DNA of 64,000 bases from Eutreptiella sp. 'Long Island Sound 2002' (Eukaryota > Euglenozoa > Euglenophyceae > Eutreptiales > Eutreptiaceae). The notes beneath the pieces are model-generated. The model saw nothing but the letters and a program-made list of their open reading frames with translations, did no database searches and was not told the DNA's origin. The stretch is from assembly GCA_964036045.1 (NCBI GenBank), contig OZ038389.1, forward strand, positions 43,895,119-43,959,118, in the 5' to 3' direction. Within the stretch, counting starts at the first letter, position 1. Each line of letters starts with the position of its first letter. Shown here piece after piece: positions 41,231-52,570 of this stretch. A program made the position numbers and the translations under genes.

Positions 41231-42490
41231 TCCACCCTTTTCCACCCATTTCCACCCATTTCCACCCATTTCCACCCATTTCCACCCATTTCCACCCATT
41301 TGCACCCATTTCCACCCATTTCCACCCTTTTCCACCCTTTTCCACCCATTTCCACCCATTTCCACCCTTTTCCACCCATTTCCACCCATTTCCACCCATT
41401 TCCACCCATTTCCACCCATTTCCACCCATTTGCACCCATTTCCACCCATTTCCACCCATTTCCACCCATTTCCACCCATTTGCACCCATTTGCACCCATT
41501 TCCACCCATTTGCACCCATTTCCACCCATTTCCACCCATTTGCACCCATTTCCACCCTTTTCCACCCATTTCCACCCATTTGCACCCATTTCCACCCTTT
41601 TCCACCCATTTCCACCCTTTTCCACCCATTTCCACCCATTTCCACCCATTTCCACCCATTTCCACCCATTTCCACCCATTTGCACCCATTTCCACCCATT
41701 TCCACCCATTTGCACCCATTTCCACCCATTTCCACCCATTTCCACCCATTTCCACCCATTTGCACCCATTTCCACCCATTTCCACCCATTTCCACCCATT
41801 TCCACCCATTTGCACCCATTTCCACCCATTTCCACCCATTTCCACCCATTTGCACCCATTTCCACCCTTTTCCACCCATTTCCACCCATTTCCACCCTTT
41901 TCCACCCATTTCCACCCATTTCCACCCATTTCCACCCATTTCCACCCATTTCCACCCATTTGCACCCATTTCCACCCATTTCCACCCATTTCCACCCATT
42001 TCCACCCATTTGCACCCATTTGCACCCATTTGCACCCATTTCCACCCATTTGCACCCATTTCCACCCATTTCCACCCATTTCCACCCATTTCCACCCATT
42101 TCCACCCATTTCCACCCATTTGCACCCATTTGCACCCATTTGCACCCATTTCCACCCATTTCCACCCATTTCCACCCATTTCCACCCATTTCCACCCATT
42201 TCCACCCATTTGCACCCATTTCCACCCATTTCCACCCATTTCCACCCATTTCCACCCATTTCCACCCATTTGCACCCATTTCCACCCTTTTCCACCCATT
42301 TCCACCCATTTCCACCCATTTCCACCCATTTCCACCCATTTCCACCCATTTGCACCCATTTGCACCCATTTGCACCCATTTCCACCCATTTCCACCCATT
42401 TCCACCCATTTGCACCCATTTGCACCCATTTGCACCCATTTCCACCCATTTCCACCCTTTTCCACCCATTTCCACCCATTTGCACCCATT
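41231..42490. repeat. 1.26-kb minisatellite, 10-bp unit TCCACCCATT
   Basis: 126 consecutive 10-bp units with no register change. Variants are TGCACCCATT and TCCACCCTTT. Triplets of TGCACCCATT recur (42011, 42121, 42351, 42411), showing internal segmental duplication. All six frames are open or nearly so, which creates the spurious long ORFs on both strands here. A short unexpanded relative, TTTCACCCACTTTCACCCAT, lies at 48776. Confidence 0.97.
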
Positions 42491-43866
42491 TTCACAAGAT
42501 GTAGACTGTACATTGTCCTGGACCTTCTGTCCAAGTTCGCCTCGTGAATGTGGCTCTGTTGGGGGCTGCTACACACGCCCAGCGCCGGAACCCAAAAAAC
42601 CTGCACATGCACGTGCACATACACACGCATACCCGCCAGCTGGGCCCCCTTCCTCGTGGACTCGGCCGAGGTGACGCCGCTCCGGAGGCAGAGGCAATTG
42701 TCGACATCAAGGCCGACACCCTCTGCCGGCAGGAGACGAGGCTCTCAGCCTGTGGCCAGGGGGCCATGCGAGCAATGGACATGGACGCGCAGGGACAGAG
42801 CTCACACTCCTCTGCCACGGGAGGCTCTCACCAAAGGTGAAGTGCCGGATCCGGGGATCTGGGTATTCTGGTAGCCTGACCGCCAGATGCAGGATGACCT
42901 GTGATCGTGTAGGAGAGCTGACCCTGCGGGTCTGTGCTGGTGTACCCCCCCCCTTGTCCTAACACGGGCTTGTCCACAGTGACCCCGTGTTTCCGCACTT
43001 GAGCTTTTTTTTTGAAGCATCGTTTTGGCGGTTCCAATCCAATCCAAGAGAGAATGTGGCTTGTAGCTTTGTACAGGCTGCACGAAGGGTCATTGTGGGT
43101 GTCAAAGTTAAAGTCAAAGTGCAGCTGTAATTCAATGTGTTCTTGTGTTCTGGGGTGTATGCTGGTCTATTGGACGCCCTTTCATCGTCGTGAAGGGGTA
43201 GGGGTGGGTGATGTTTGCAATGTGTGTTCCGTGGTACGTGCCGCACGGTAACACTGGCCTGTCCAAACACGGCAACCCCGTGTTTCCGCATTTTTGCCCC
43301 GTGAACCAGAACCTGAGCCCGTGTTCGGACAGAAGGGGGGGGGGCACCTCCTTAATATGGTTTTCCCCCTGCACACACATGCACACACGCATCCGCATCC
43401 ACATCCGCATCCACATGCACGTGCACAAGCATGCGATGCATTGCCGTGCACAAAAAGCATGAAATGCCATGCGCCAATATCTTCGGCCCGTAAGGCCCAC
43501 GATTTGGCAATCATCTCCATTTTTCCTGGGCCAAAAGATATTGAGCCCCATTTGGACCCCCACCCTCACTCCACTCCCGTCGGTATATACCGTGAAAGAC
43601 CGTAGTCCTATGCCTGACTGTATGTTCCAAAGGCAATAGTTCATTCGCGAAACTCTCTCCCCGCTCTCTCTCTCTCTCCCATGAGCACTGCTGCATCTGC
43701 TTCCAATGTTCACTGTGTCTGCGTCATTCGCAGACGTGGCTTTGTCGGAAATAAGTCCAAGAGGCAACGCCGCGAGTGAAAGGCGAGCGGACACGTACAC
43801 ATCTACAGCCGAAGACATGTCGCCTTCAATCCCTGTGTGTGGGCCAAAATTCGATGGGGCGGGGGG

Positions 43867-43900
<34 letters not shown>

Positions 43901-43901
43901 G

Positions 43902-43961
<60 letters not shown>

Positions 43962-44369
43962 CGCGCGCGCGTGCGGGCTGTTGCACGATGGGGGAGGAGT
44001 TGTTCCACAATGTGCACACGTGAGAAGATGTGCGGCCAGGGTCTCATCCATCAATGACCAGCCGGATCGCACCCCCCTCCGCCCCCCTCCCTTCACTGTC
44101 ATGGGGAGGACTTAATGTGAAGCATTGCCGGCGCCGGCATGGGAGACGCCAAAGGGCAGAAGCAGGACATGTGAGCAGAGGGACAATTCTCCGACTCTCA
44201 CCGAACGTAAAAGCTTCCCCAGTGGCTTGTGACAAGCAACGTAAACAATTTGTTCCTGAAAACCCAAGCCAGAGGTCTCATCAGCACACACACCCCGCCC
44301 TTGGGCTACACACACTGTCCTGTCACAAACGCTTTGTATCGCATTTGTCGCTGGACACTACATTTGGTG
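42491..44369. other. Intergenic region with microsatellites
   Basis: No supported gene. Near-identical short segments CGGGCTTGTCCACAGTGACC and GGCCTGTCCAAACACGGCAAC, each followed by CCCGTGTTTCCGCA, occur at 42964 and 43256. A CAGA/GA microsatellite is at 43868-43970. Confidence 0.45.
43868..43970. repeat. (CAGA)n-(GA)n-(GC)n microsatellite
   Basis: About eight CAGA units (43870-43900), then roughly 27 GA units with one interruption (43903-43958), then GC/GT dinucleotides to 43973. Purely a simple repeat. Confidence 0.93.
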
Positions 44370-45540
44370 TGTCACTTCGGTTTCGCTAGTTTGCAAGGTC
44401 GCAGTTTTGTGGCCACCCGAACATCCGTCAGCAGGTCCATGCACAGGATTCCTGGGTGTTGCTTATTCTGTTGCTGGTATTTCGAAGTATTTCGGCATCA
44501 CCCTCCTCCTCCAATGAACGTCTGGTCTATCGCGCACCAAGTGCCCGGACCATATTGTTCTGGGACCACCATTATTTCGGTCCCATGTTTTAGGGATTTA
44601 TGGTCAAGGATTGCAGAAATGAGGGGCTGGTGTGATGTGCCTTGGACTGATGACTGTGAAAATGGTGATGTTGGGCGTTAGGCAAAGGTATGACCGAATT
44701 ATGGGACCCGTCTTTTCGCACATCATGACTGATGTTCCACTGGCATCGGGCTGGCAGGTGCTGTGCAGGCGGTACCATACCGGCGACCTGGTAGAGGCCA
44801 CAGTTCTGGGGCCCTCCGAGCAAGGGGATGTTCAGCTCTTCTGGATGAAGAGGGACCTTTAGAAGGGCTGCTACTCAGAGAAATGCCAATGGACGCCTTT
44901 TGACCATTTTGCACTTTGTAGGGGCGGGGTGCTTTGTGATTAGGGAGGTTTTATGGGACTCTCATACCCTCCCCCGATTGAAAACCCCCCCCCCCCATCA
45001 CTTTACTGTTTTGCTGGGCAATATCTATTGCAGTGGTTTGTGTTCCCCATTGCATGGCTCTCCCATTACTTCGAATCAGTCACCTGTGTGTATTCTGTGA
45101 TATTCTCTCTCCAAAGGCGGTGTACAGGGTATCAAACACCACCCCATATAGCCAAAACTGTGACAAGGGCCAAATCAACCAAAATTTTGGCAGAGATGTG
45201 GAGGAACAATTCTGTTAATGGTTGCTCCCTGTTTTGGAGAGAATGCCCGAGTTTCCGTTCTGCATGCCACTGAAACAGCATGTTTTCCAAAGGGAATGAA
45301 CTTTCAGAATTGGAAGATACAGCATATTTTTCACGCATACATGATGACTTCCCCATGGCATCTGAATCTTAATCTTCGGATTCCTCATCATCGGGTTCCA
45401 CATCTAGTGATGATCAATGGCAACAAGAGGACTCTGATCTGGATTCCATGCCTTCAAGCAGTAAGGAGGAATCAAGTGAGTCTGAATTAGAGGAGGAGGA
45501 GGTAGTATGTGCAAAGAGTGCATGTGGGGTTTGGGGCTTG
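44370..45540 (+). repeat. 1.2-kb dispersed duplication, copy 2
   Basis: The fuller copy. Its coding-like text includes RYHTGDLVEATVLGPSEQGD and, near the right end, MPSSSKEESSESELEEEE. Beyond 45540 it continues into sequence absent from copy 1, including a Lys/Ala/Pro-rich stretch (45600-45766, reading PKDLAPPKKKPVPAP in one frame) that could be the original basic C-terminus. Frames are broken by stops. Confidence 0.7.
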
Positions 45541-47263
45541 GGGCCTGTATTTGTTGGAAAATTGTATTTCACTCGTGATGTATGTGAGGAGAAGTGGATC
45601 CCAAGGATTTGGCGCCCCCAAAGAAGAAGCCGGTGCCTGCACCCACGGCAAGAGCAAAGCCTGATCTCAAGGCAAGAGCAAAGCCTGCCCCTAAACAGGC
45701 TGGTCGGGTTGCGCAAGCGGGCGCTAAGCCTGCTGCCAAACCAGCCCCCCGCCCCTCTTGAAATATCCCCCTGTAGCCTGCGACGGTCTCCCCCCCTTGG
45801 GGGGGGGGGGGGGATTGCAAGGGTATTTCAAGGCAAACTGTGGTACGGGGTGTGTGGCGCTGGCTGATGAAGAGGAGGCAGTGGAGCATGGGGCAGGGTA
45901 CGTTGAACATCCAATAAACACTTGATCCTGGGGCCATGTTCTTTATGGAATTTTATTTTCGCTTAACACGGGGGGGTGGTGAGTACATTGCCTGCCACAA
46001 ACATTTAGCCCTGAACTACTGAAATGTGATCCTTCCAGCCACTGAAGGCCCTCTTTTTGCCCTGAGGCGCCCTGCCACCCATGCCCAGGACCTTGTGTGA
46101 AGCGCGTACACGTGTCTCGGGTGCTGACTGGCCCTGCCTTTTATGGGACGCTTGTTCCCGGGACCTTGCCGTTCAGGTGCTGCAGTTTGCAGAAAGTCCT
46201 GCCTCAGGGGCCGCTGTTGCACAGCGGGGTACTCCCTCTGTCATCACCCAGCGTGTGGTGGGTGACCCCTTGTGAGTTCCCGTACTCCCCTGTGCCCCCC
46301 CTCCCCCGCCCCAAATTGCCACAATCGCCAAATACAGCAGGGCTCTCTGCACATTCCGCTCAGCCGCTGCAGCCTGGCACAGGGAGAATCCTCATTCCCC
46401 CTGATGTGAACGGGCCTGAGCTCAATATTATGCCCCCACCCTCCCCCATCCCGGCGCCCACCTCTGGGGCTGGTAAACAGTCCTGAGGCTCCCACCCATG
46501 TCATTTTGCATAAGAGCATGGGTTTGTGACTGGCTGTAAATGGCAAGTTTCAGGGCAAAACCGTCAGCGCAGGTAGAAAGTGAAGTGGCGTGGATGTGAT
46601 GGAGAAACATGGGCACCTCAGGTCAAGTTTGCAGGACATGTGAATGTTTTTGGGGTGCGATATGATAGAGAGCATGGCATTGATATTTCTGTTAATGATT
46701 TAGTCCACGCCATACCCTGCACACCACTGTAATTACTGCTGTGGCTGGACTCACTCTCGGTACGCGCATTTGTTCTCGTAGATACCCCCGTTTCTGGCTG
46801 TAGTTTTTATCAATCCCTGTGTTGGTGCCAGCCGGACTCGTGTTTTTCCCTCCTTCCTGCCTGCCAGCCCCTACCAGAAGCCTGAAGCAGGTCTCTGCGT
46901 CCGTGTGCATCAGCAGTCGATTCCAGAGGCCCTGTTGCGTGGCTAAGGCCAACAGCTGGACGCTAATCCCCCCCATACTGCCTCTGTTGTGTTTTGTGTC
47001 TCCGACCCTACCCAACAGCGTGCCAACGCCCCGCGAACTGCTTGCGAGGCTCGGCCTCGCGGGAGGTATTGTTCTGATTTGAGGGACGTTTTGTCAGTGC
47101 TCTGCCTGCATTGCATGTTGGGCACGTGCCCAGTGTCCATAGGCCGGTTTGTAACCTTCTTTTCAGCACTCTCCCCTGCGCCGATTGGCCTGCCCGACAT
47201 TAGGCAGGGCATGTATTTTTAAGCGTGCGCACAAGCCTACAAGTCCGGTGTGTGTGTGTGTAT

Positions 47264-47359
<96 letters not shown>

Positions 47360-49250
47360 GTGTGTGTATGGCTGTGTGTGTGCGTGCGTGCGTGCGTGCG
47401 TGCGTGCGTGTATGTGTGTGTGCACCCAACACCGTTTCGACTGTGAGGAGATGGCTTAAGGAAGAAACAAACACGAACTCTTCCGTCTTCCGTGGATTTA
47501 TTGAGGTCAGGTGGAGGGTGATGGTGCACGTTGCGCATATGCTGTGCACTCTTTGGCGACCGAAAGACGTCGGGGACTGCTCTCCAGTTCCCGAGCGGTT
47601 TCTCCAACCGCTTTTTTTGCTTTTTTTCTTGTTTCGCGGTTCCCACGTGTGTCTGTGTGTCTGTGTGTGTTCTCCAAAGATTGCGCATATTCAGAGGGAG
47701 TGGCCGCATAATACACTCATAATGGAGGACCCAGCATGTGATACAAATTTGCTACTAGAAGGCAAAATCGCGAAGTTTCGAGTCGAAGTCAGGATTCCCA
47801 ATCATCATGGGTTGACCAATTTTGCCAAATTTTTTTGGCGGGTCCTGCATAGTCCTCTGTAAGGTGTCCAACGTGCATGCACTGCGGAGCCAGTCCTCCT
47901 TGGCTTGCTGCCCGTGCACTGCAACAGTGCACAGTACAACTGTACCCCCTCCCCCCCTTGCTCGTGTAAATTAGTGGTTGTATTTTCTGGCGTCACCTCG
48001 TGACTGTCCTCCAAGTTGGGCGGCAAGTGTGACATTATATCTTCGTCGTCATTCGGTTGCTTCTTTTGCGTGTTGTGTCCCCGCCTGTGTGTTCTCGCTA
48101 AGCAGACTCAGTCGTGACGGGTTCTGGTGGTAGGCTGGCGGTGGCATAGTCAAAGCTCCTAGAGTCAGCAGGATGGCAAGAGTGGTCGCTTGAAGTGTGG
48201 CAGCAAGTAGGGTGTGGAAAGCTCGAAGTATCAGTGTAAATGGTGTTACCGACTGTATTTCCCACTAAGTAGGAGAGGCCAAACAGAATGTGTTGCACCA
48301 CGTAGCAGTTCGTAGAGGACTGAGCTGCATTTAGGTGTGGGTTATGGCAGCTGAAGAGGAGCATCGCTGGTCACTGCTATGCAAAGTTCATGACCCTCTC
48401 GCAATTCTTCTCTGCCGCTGTTGCACATGCACTAGCTACCGATACTGATGTGCCCCCTCTTAGAGAGGGCGATGGGGAGGATGAAAGTGCCCCACAGGCA
48501 GAGGATTGTGCTCCAGAGGATAGCACTCTTGCCCTAGGTGCCCATTGGACGTGCACAAGAGCATTGCCACCTGGTGTTCCAAATGCCAATGCCTTACATG
48601 GTCAATATTATGGGGGCGCCCTTAGCGCAGTGCGCGCGGAATGCGGGTACAGTGCAACTATTTGGGCGTCTAGCCGTACTGGAGACCCATACTTTGTGAT
48701 ACTAGGGGCATCATTGTTGCCCCTAGCATAGGTTTTGATGCTTCTTCCACATGGGGGATATGGCATTTTTGGATTTTCACCCACTTTCACCCATTTCCAG
48801 CCCTTTTCACGTTTTTTTTGCTCATCTTCACCATGGACTCCCACACTTTGGTGTGGGCCCTTGAGTTGGGGTGATGGAGTCCCATGCTTTGGTGTGGCCC
48901 GTCAAGTTGACGTGACGGACTGCCCGGTTTTTGCTTGACCACAGTCGTATGCCCTATGTGAGGCCGCATCCCTGCTGATGAGGAAGTGTGGTTGTACCAC
49001 AAGTTGAAAACAGAGGTTGATGAGGGATTCATGGTAGGGAATCTCCAGATTTCCCATGCATGTCCATATCTGATTTCAGAATATTTTTATATTTGGGTGG
49101 TCACTGCCCGCCCGCCCGCCCTATATGACGAGTTGTTTCCATACACTCACGGACACTCACACAATACTTAACCCACAGCCCACTAGCGGCCAGCGATGGA
49201 GCACGTGCCTGAGTTTGTGTTGTGCTTGTGAGACACAAGAACCGGGAAGG
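45541..49250. other. Intergenic region, no supported gene
   Basis: Short forward frames occur at 46097-46486, 48390-48731 (113 codons, acidic, Ala-rich) and elsewhere. None has a domain I recognise or a splice context. It contains the GT microsatellite and, at 48776-48815, unexpanded TTTCACCCA text resembling the 10-bp satellite unit. Confidence 0.4.
47249..47425. repeat. (GT)n microsatellite with TGCG section
   Basis: Long GT array with occasional TATG interruptions (47261, 47347, 47367) and a GTGC run at 47380-47408. The apparent Cys/Val and His/Thr frames across it on either strand are artefacts. Confidence 0.95.
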
Positions 49251-49955
49251 TCCCCCTCAAGGTCCCCTCCAGTCCAGTTTGGGTCGCCTAATTCTAAGGG
49301 TGTCTCCAAGGGGCGTGCCTGTGGGCTCTTTAGGGGGAACATAGTCTAAATGTAGCGCGCAGTGCAAGGATTCCCCCTGTGTGATGTGGCATGCACACGA
49401 CAAGGTTCATTGGACATGCGTGGACCGTATCAAGATTGTGTCCTTGGACCCCCCTTATAATGGAAAGGCACACGTTGGTGAATCCGGGGAGAAATTTCCG
49501 TGTGTTACATGCCACGAGGTTCCACGGTTCTTGACAACGTGCAAATAGATGCGCAAAGAACGAAATGTGGATTCAAGTACCCCACATTTCAAGCTACGAT
49601 TCCTCAAATTGCCACAACAAATGTTTAGCAATAAACAATAGTTTAACCACAGCATAAGGAGACCGGGACATTGTCTGTATGAGGGGTGACGTGAGACTTG
49701 CTTAAGGGAGGAGTCAAGGTACATCCACGTTGTATCCCTGTTTAGTTTGATGAATTTTGCCGCTAGACGGTATTCCAGATTCTTGTGATTGTTTTGTTTG
49801 TACTTTGAGGAGTGGGAGTCAAAGAAGCGAAAATTTGTGTTTGCGGTCGATTCTGAGATGCTTGATACCAATACTGCCCACTACCGTAAATGGCAAGAAT
49901 GGCGTGATAAAGCTGCTGCCACTGCAGTTTCCTTTCGGTTGATGAGCGAGGAGTC

Positions 49956-50331
49956 ATGGTAGCCCAGTTTCCTGCGAGGTTGAAGTCCAAGGGCTTGGAT
50001 GTACAGGGTATCGACCTACTGTTGGATTGGGCTGCTCCCGACCTTCGAAAACATGAGACTTTGTTGTTCTCGGCCTTGTTTGAAAAAGCCACTGGCCTCG
50101 TCCTTAACGTCTGTAGTGAGAACTGGAGGTTCCCTGACAAGTCTGCTTACAACGCCACTCCAGGCCAAGGTGAAGCTCCCGACGAAGAAGGAGAACTTCG
50201 ACGACAGATCGAGGAATGCGAGCGCAAATTGGCGGACCTTAGGGGTCCCATGGTCCCGCCGTTCTCTGGAGCAGCTGTTACTCAATTTGCGGCGGGCTCC
50301 CTACCGTGGATCTGGCAACGGGACGCTGTAG
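49956..50331 (+). pseudogene. Unknown protein fragment with charged coiled coil
   Basis: Frame MVAQFPARLKSKGLDVQG runs to a coiled-coil-like stretch (EGELRRQIEECERKLADLRG) and then into the GCGGG minisatellite, where the translation becomes Ala/Gly only. It is adjacent to and in the same direction as the transposase fragment. It could be the transposon's accessory protein; not recognised. Confidence 0.3.
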
Positions 50332-50455
50332 CGGCGGGCGCGGCGGGTGCAGCGGGTGGGGCGGGTGGGGCGGGGGGGGAGGGGCGGGCGGGGCAGGTGC
50401 GGTGGGTGCGGCGGGCGGGGGGAGGGGCGGGTGGGGCGGGGGGGGGGGGGTGCGG
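50330..50455. repeat. GCGGG-rich minisatellite (two sites)
   Basis: Short units of the type GCGGGTGGG / GGCGGGCGC. A second block of the same kind is at 51245-51355. Each block lies next to a copy of GCGCGCCGGGCAAACATTCC-like sequence. Confidence 0.6.
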
Positions 50456-50508
50456 GCACAGGGGGAACGTTAGCGCGCCAGGCGCGCGCCGGGCATCTTT
50501 TGTGACCC

Positions 50509-50820
50509 GTGCCCTACCCGTGGACTGTTGCCGTTGATATGTTGGGCAACATTATATGGATTTGCCCCTTGGCCCCCGGGACATCAGCAGATGTTTTGAT
50601 TTGGAATGGGTATGGACCTTCTTGTACCCGAGGTGATTTCTTTGATTTCGAAGTTGGGGGCCATGATGGTGCTTATAAGGGCCGGATTCATGTCATTGTG
50701 CCATTCATTGGAAGAAAGAATGGCACTTTGACATCCCGCCAACAATGTTACAATGACGTGCACGGGTGGTATAGGGCACGCATTGAGCAGCTGTTTGCTC
50801 GGTTGTGGCACGCAAGATGA
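50509..50820 (+). pseudogene. DDE (Harbinger/HARBI1-type) transposase, C-terminal fragment
   Basis: 103 codons. The order of motifs fits the DDE superfamily endonuclease of Harbinger elements: VDMLGNIIWICP with PGTSADVLIW (Asp), then GHDGAYKGRIHVIVPF (Asp), then QQCYNDVHGWYRARIEQLFA (Glu). These residues coordinate the two metal ions for DNA cleavage. The N-terminal catalytic part and the DNA-binding partner are missing or frame-shifted, and the frame upstream is cut by stops, so this is a dead remnant. Confidence 0.68.
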
Positions 50821-50841
50821 GGCAGAGGATGAGGCAAAAGT

Positions 50842-51201
50842 GTGTGTGTTGTGTTGCTAGATCGCTCCACCGTCGCAGTTGGTGATGAGTGTAAGGAGCG
50901 CTATTGTACTGAATGTATTGACACCCACACTTGTGGGACCAATGTTATGATGCAGCTCTACTGTTCGCGATACCTCAATAACGCCTATCGCTTCTACTGG
51001 AGATCGATGCGGTTGTGCTATCCTAACCCCCCATTCTCCCAACTTGCTAAGGTGTTGACCAAGATCGCCCTTAAAGGAGCGAGAGTGGTATTGTGTACCC
51101 CAGTTTGCAACTTTCTTGAGCTGGGGCAGTTTGGGTCACCTAATTCTAAGGGCGTTTCCAAGGGGTGTGCTTGGGGGCTCTTCGGGGGGAACATAGTCTA
51201 A
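50842..51201 (+). pseudogene. Possible methyltransferase-like retroelement fragment
   Basis: The frame contains CYPNPPFSQLAKVLTKIA followed by GARVVLCTPV. N-P-P-F followed by a hydrophobic helix and a V-V-x-x-T-P strand is seen in N6-adenine methyltransferase-like domains carried by some retroelements. No other conserved motif is visible, and the N-terminal part is unrecognised. Weak call. Confidence 0.28.
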
Positions 51202-51204
51202 AAG

Positions 51205-52147
51205 TAGCGCGCCGGGCGCGCGCCGGGCAAACATTCCCCCACAGCAGGCGGGGGGGGGGGGGGGGCGGCGGGTGGGGCGGGCGCGGCAGGCGCGGCGGTT
51301 GGGGGGGGGGCGGCTGGGGCGGGGGGGCGGGTGGAGCGGGTCAGGCGGGCAGGGCGGACCCCCATGTTGATGGAAGCCCCGTTCGCGGTCGCTCCCGACA
51401 CGGGTGTCATTACATTCCCCATTCCCGGCTTCATCGGCTAACGGTGAACTTGGGGACTGAATCTAAGAAAGTCACAATAAAAGTAGTGCGCAGGGCACGC
51501 GCAGGGCAAACACCCCCCCCTAAGAATACCGAAAATTGTGGTGATGACGCTAGGCCAAAAGGGATATTCCCTACGAAAGAGACCGTCTCATTTTCAGTCC
51601 CACCTATTTTTAGGGGTTACATAGTTACGTACACAGCTGGCCATGCCGACAGCGATGGCGTATGATGGGCCGAAGAAAGAGAGACCATGGTATGGTAAGT
51701 TTCGGCAGAGACCATTCGAGCGAAAGCATGCAACATGGCGCCTCCGGCACAAGTTGGACTACTCCACAAGACTCCACAAGCCCAGCGAGAGCTAAGACTC
51801 AAGAGGAGCTCAAGGGGGATAGACAAGTGGGCACCAATGAGTGATGAGTGGCGGAAGTGCATCATTGAGTCTAGAGGGAAGCCAGAGCAGCTAGATGATG
51901 CCGCATGCACTACCGGCTGTACCGCTTGTGAGGCCCTTCACATCACTTGATGCTGGTTCCGAGTTGTCTCCCATAGCTCTCCTTTTTGTACTTTTCGCAA
52001 TTTTTCAACCACGGTTGTGATGTCCTGATAGCCCTCAAATCCACACCACCTGAAGAGACCAACTCCTGTTGGAACCTTAGCCCCCACGCTCGGGACACTG
52101 AAGGAGAACGAAGTAGTGGTGAAGCGTAGCATAGAGGAGAAGTGAGT

Positions 52148-52184
<37 letters not shown>

Positions 52185-52570
52185 CAGGTGAATGATATGA
52201 ATTTGAGGTGAAAAGCGTCGAGAGATGACGTGTGGCCTAGAGGCATACCCTAAAATGTACCGATACCTGTCAATGCCTCGCACGACTAGGAAGTCAGACC
52301 ACTACAAACCGTGGCATAGCCATGATTCCGCTCCGTCCATGATTCTGCTCTCCGGACTTTGGATTGCCAGAAGCAAAAAAAAAAAGTATGTGTCTCCCGA
52401 AAAATGCTACAAGAGTAATGAGCTCAACTTAAGGTGCTGTCTTTGTAGATCCCGTGTCCTTCCCCACCCCTTGTCCTTCCCCAAGGGGGGAGGGGAAGCT
52501 TTTCTTCCCTTCTTGTGAACGGCGTGTGCTGCATGTTGTGCTGACATCTCGCCAAACAACACCACACGTG
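51205..52570. other. Intergenic region with short repeats
   Basis: GCGGG minisatellite (51245-51355), two copies of GTAG(C/T)GCGC...GGGCAAAC (51205 and 51482), and a GA microsatellite (52148-52182). No supported gene. Confidence 0.42.

Larger units (their letters stand above)
49264..51204 (+). mobile_element. Harbinger-type DNA transposon remnant between direct repeats
   Basis: Two direct copies of an 80-bp segment (CAGTTTGGGTC...CCTAATTCTAAGGG to GGGGGAACATAGTCTAAA) at 49263-49351 and 51126-51202 bracket 1.8 kb. The bracketed part holds a transposase fragment (50509-50820), a coiled-coil frame (49956-50280) and a GCGGG-rich minisatellite (50330-50450). The direct repeats may be a duplication rather than element ends, so borders are provisional. 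Confidence 0.48.

Noticed and set aside
41149-42674. Several ORFs of 270-490 codons on both strands
   Set aside because: All are generated by the TCCACCCATT array; no start context or flanking coding sequence.
47163-47862. Long Cys/Val or His/Thr frames on both strands
   Set aside because: Products of the GT microsatellite.
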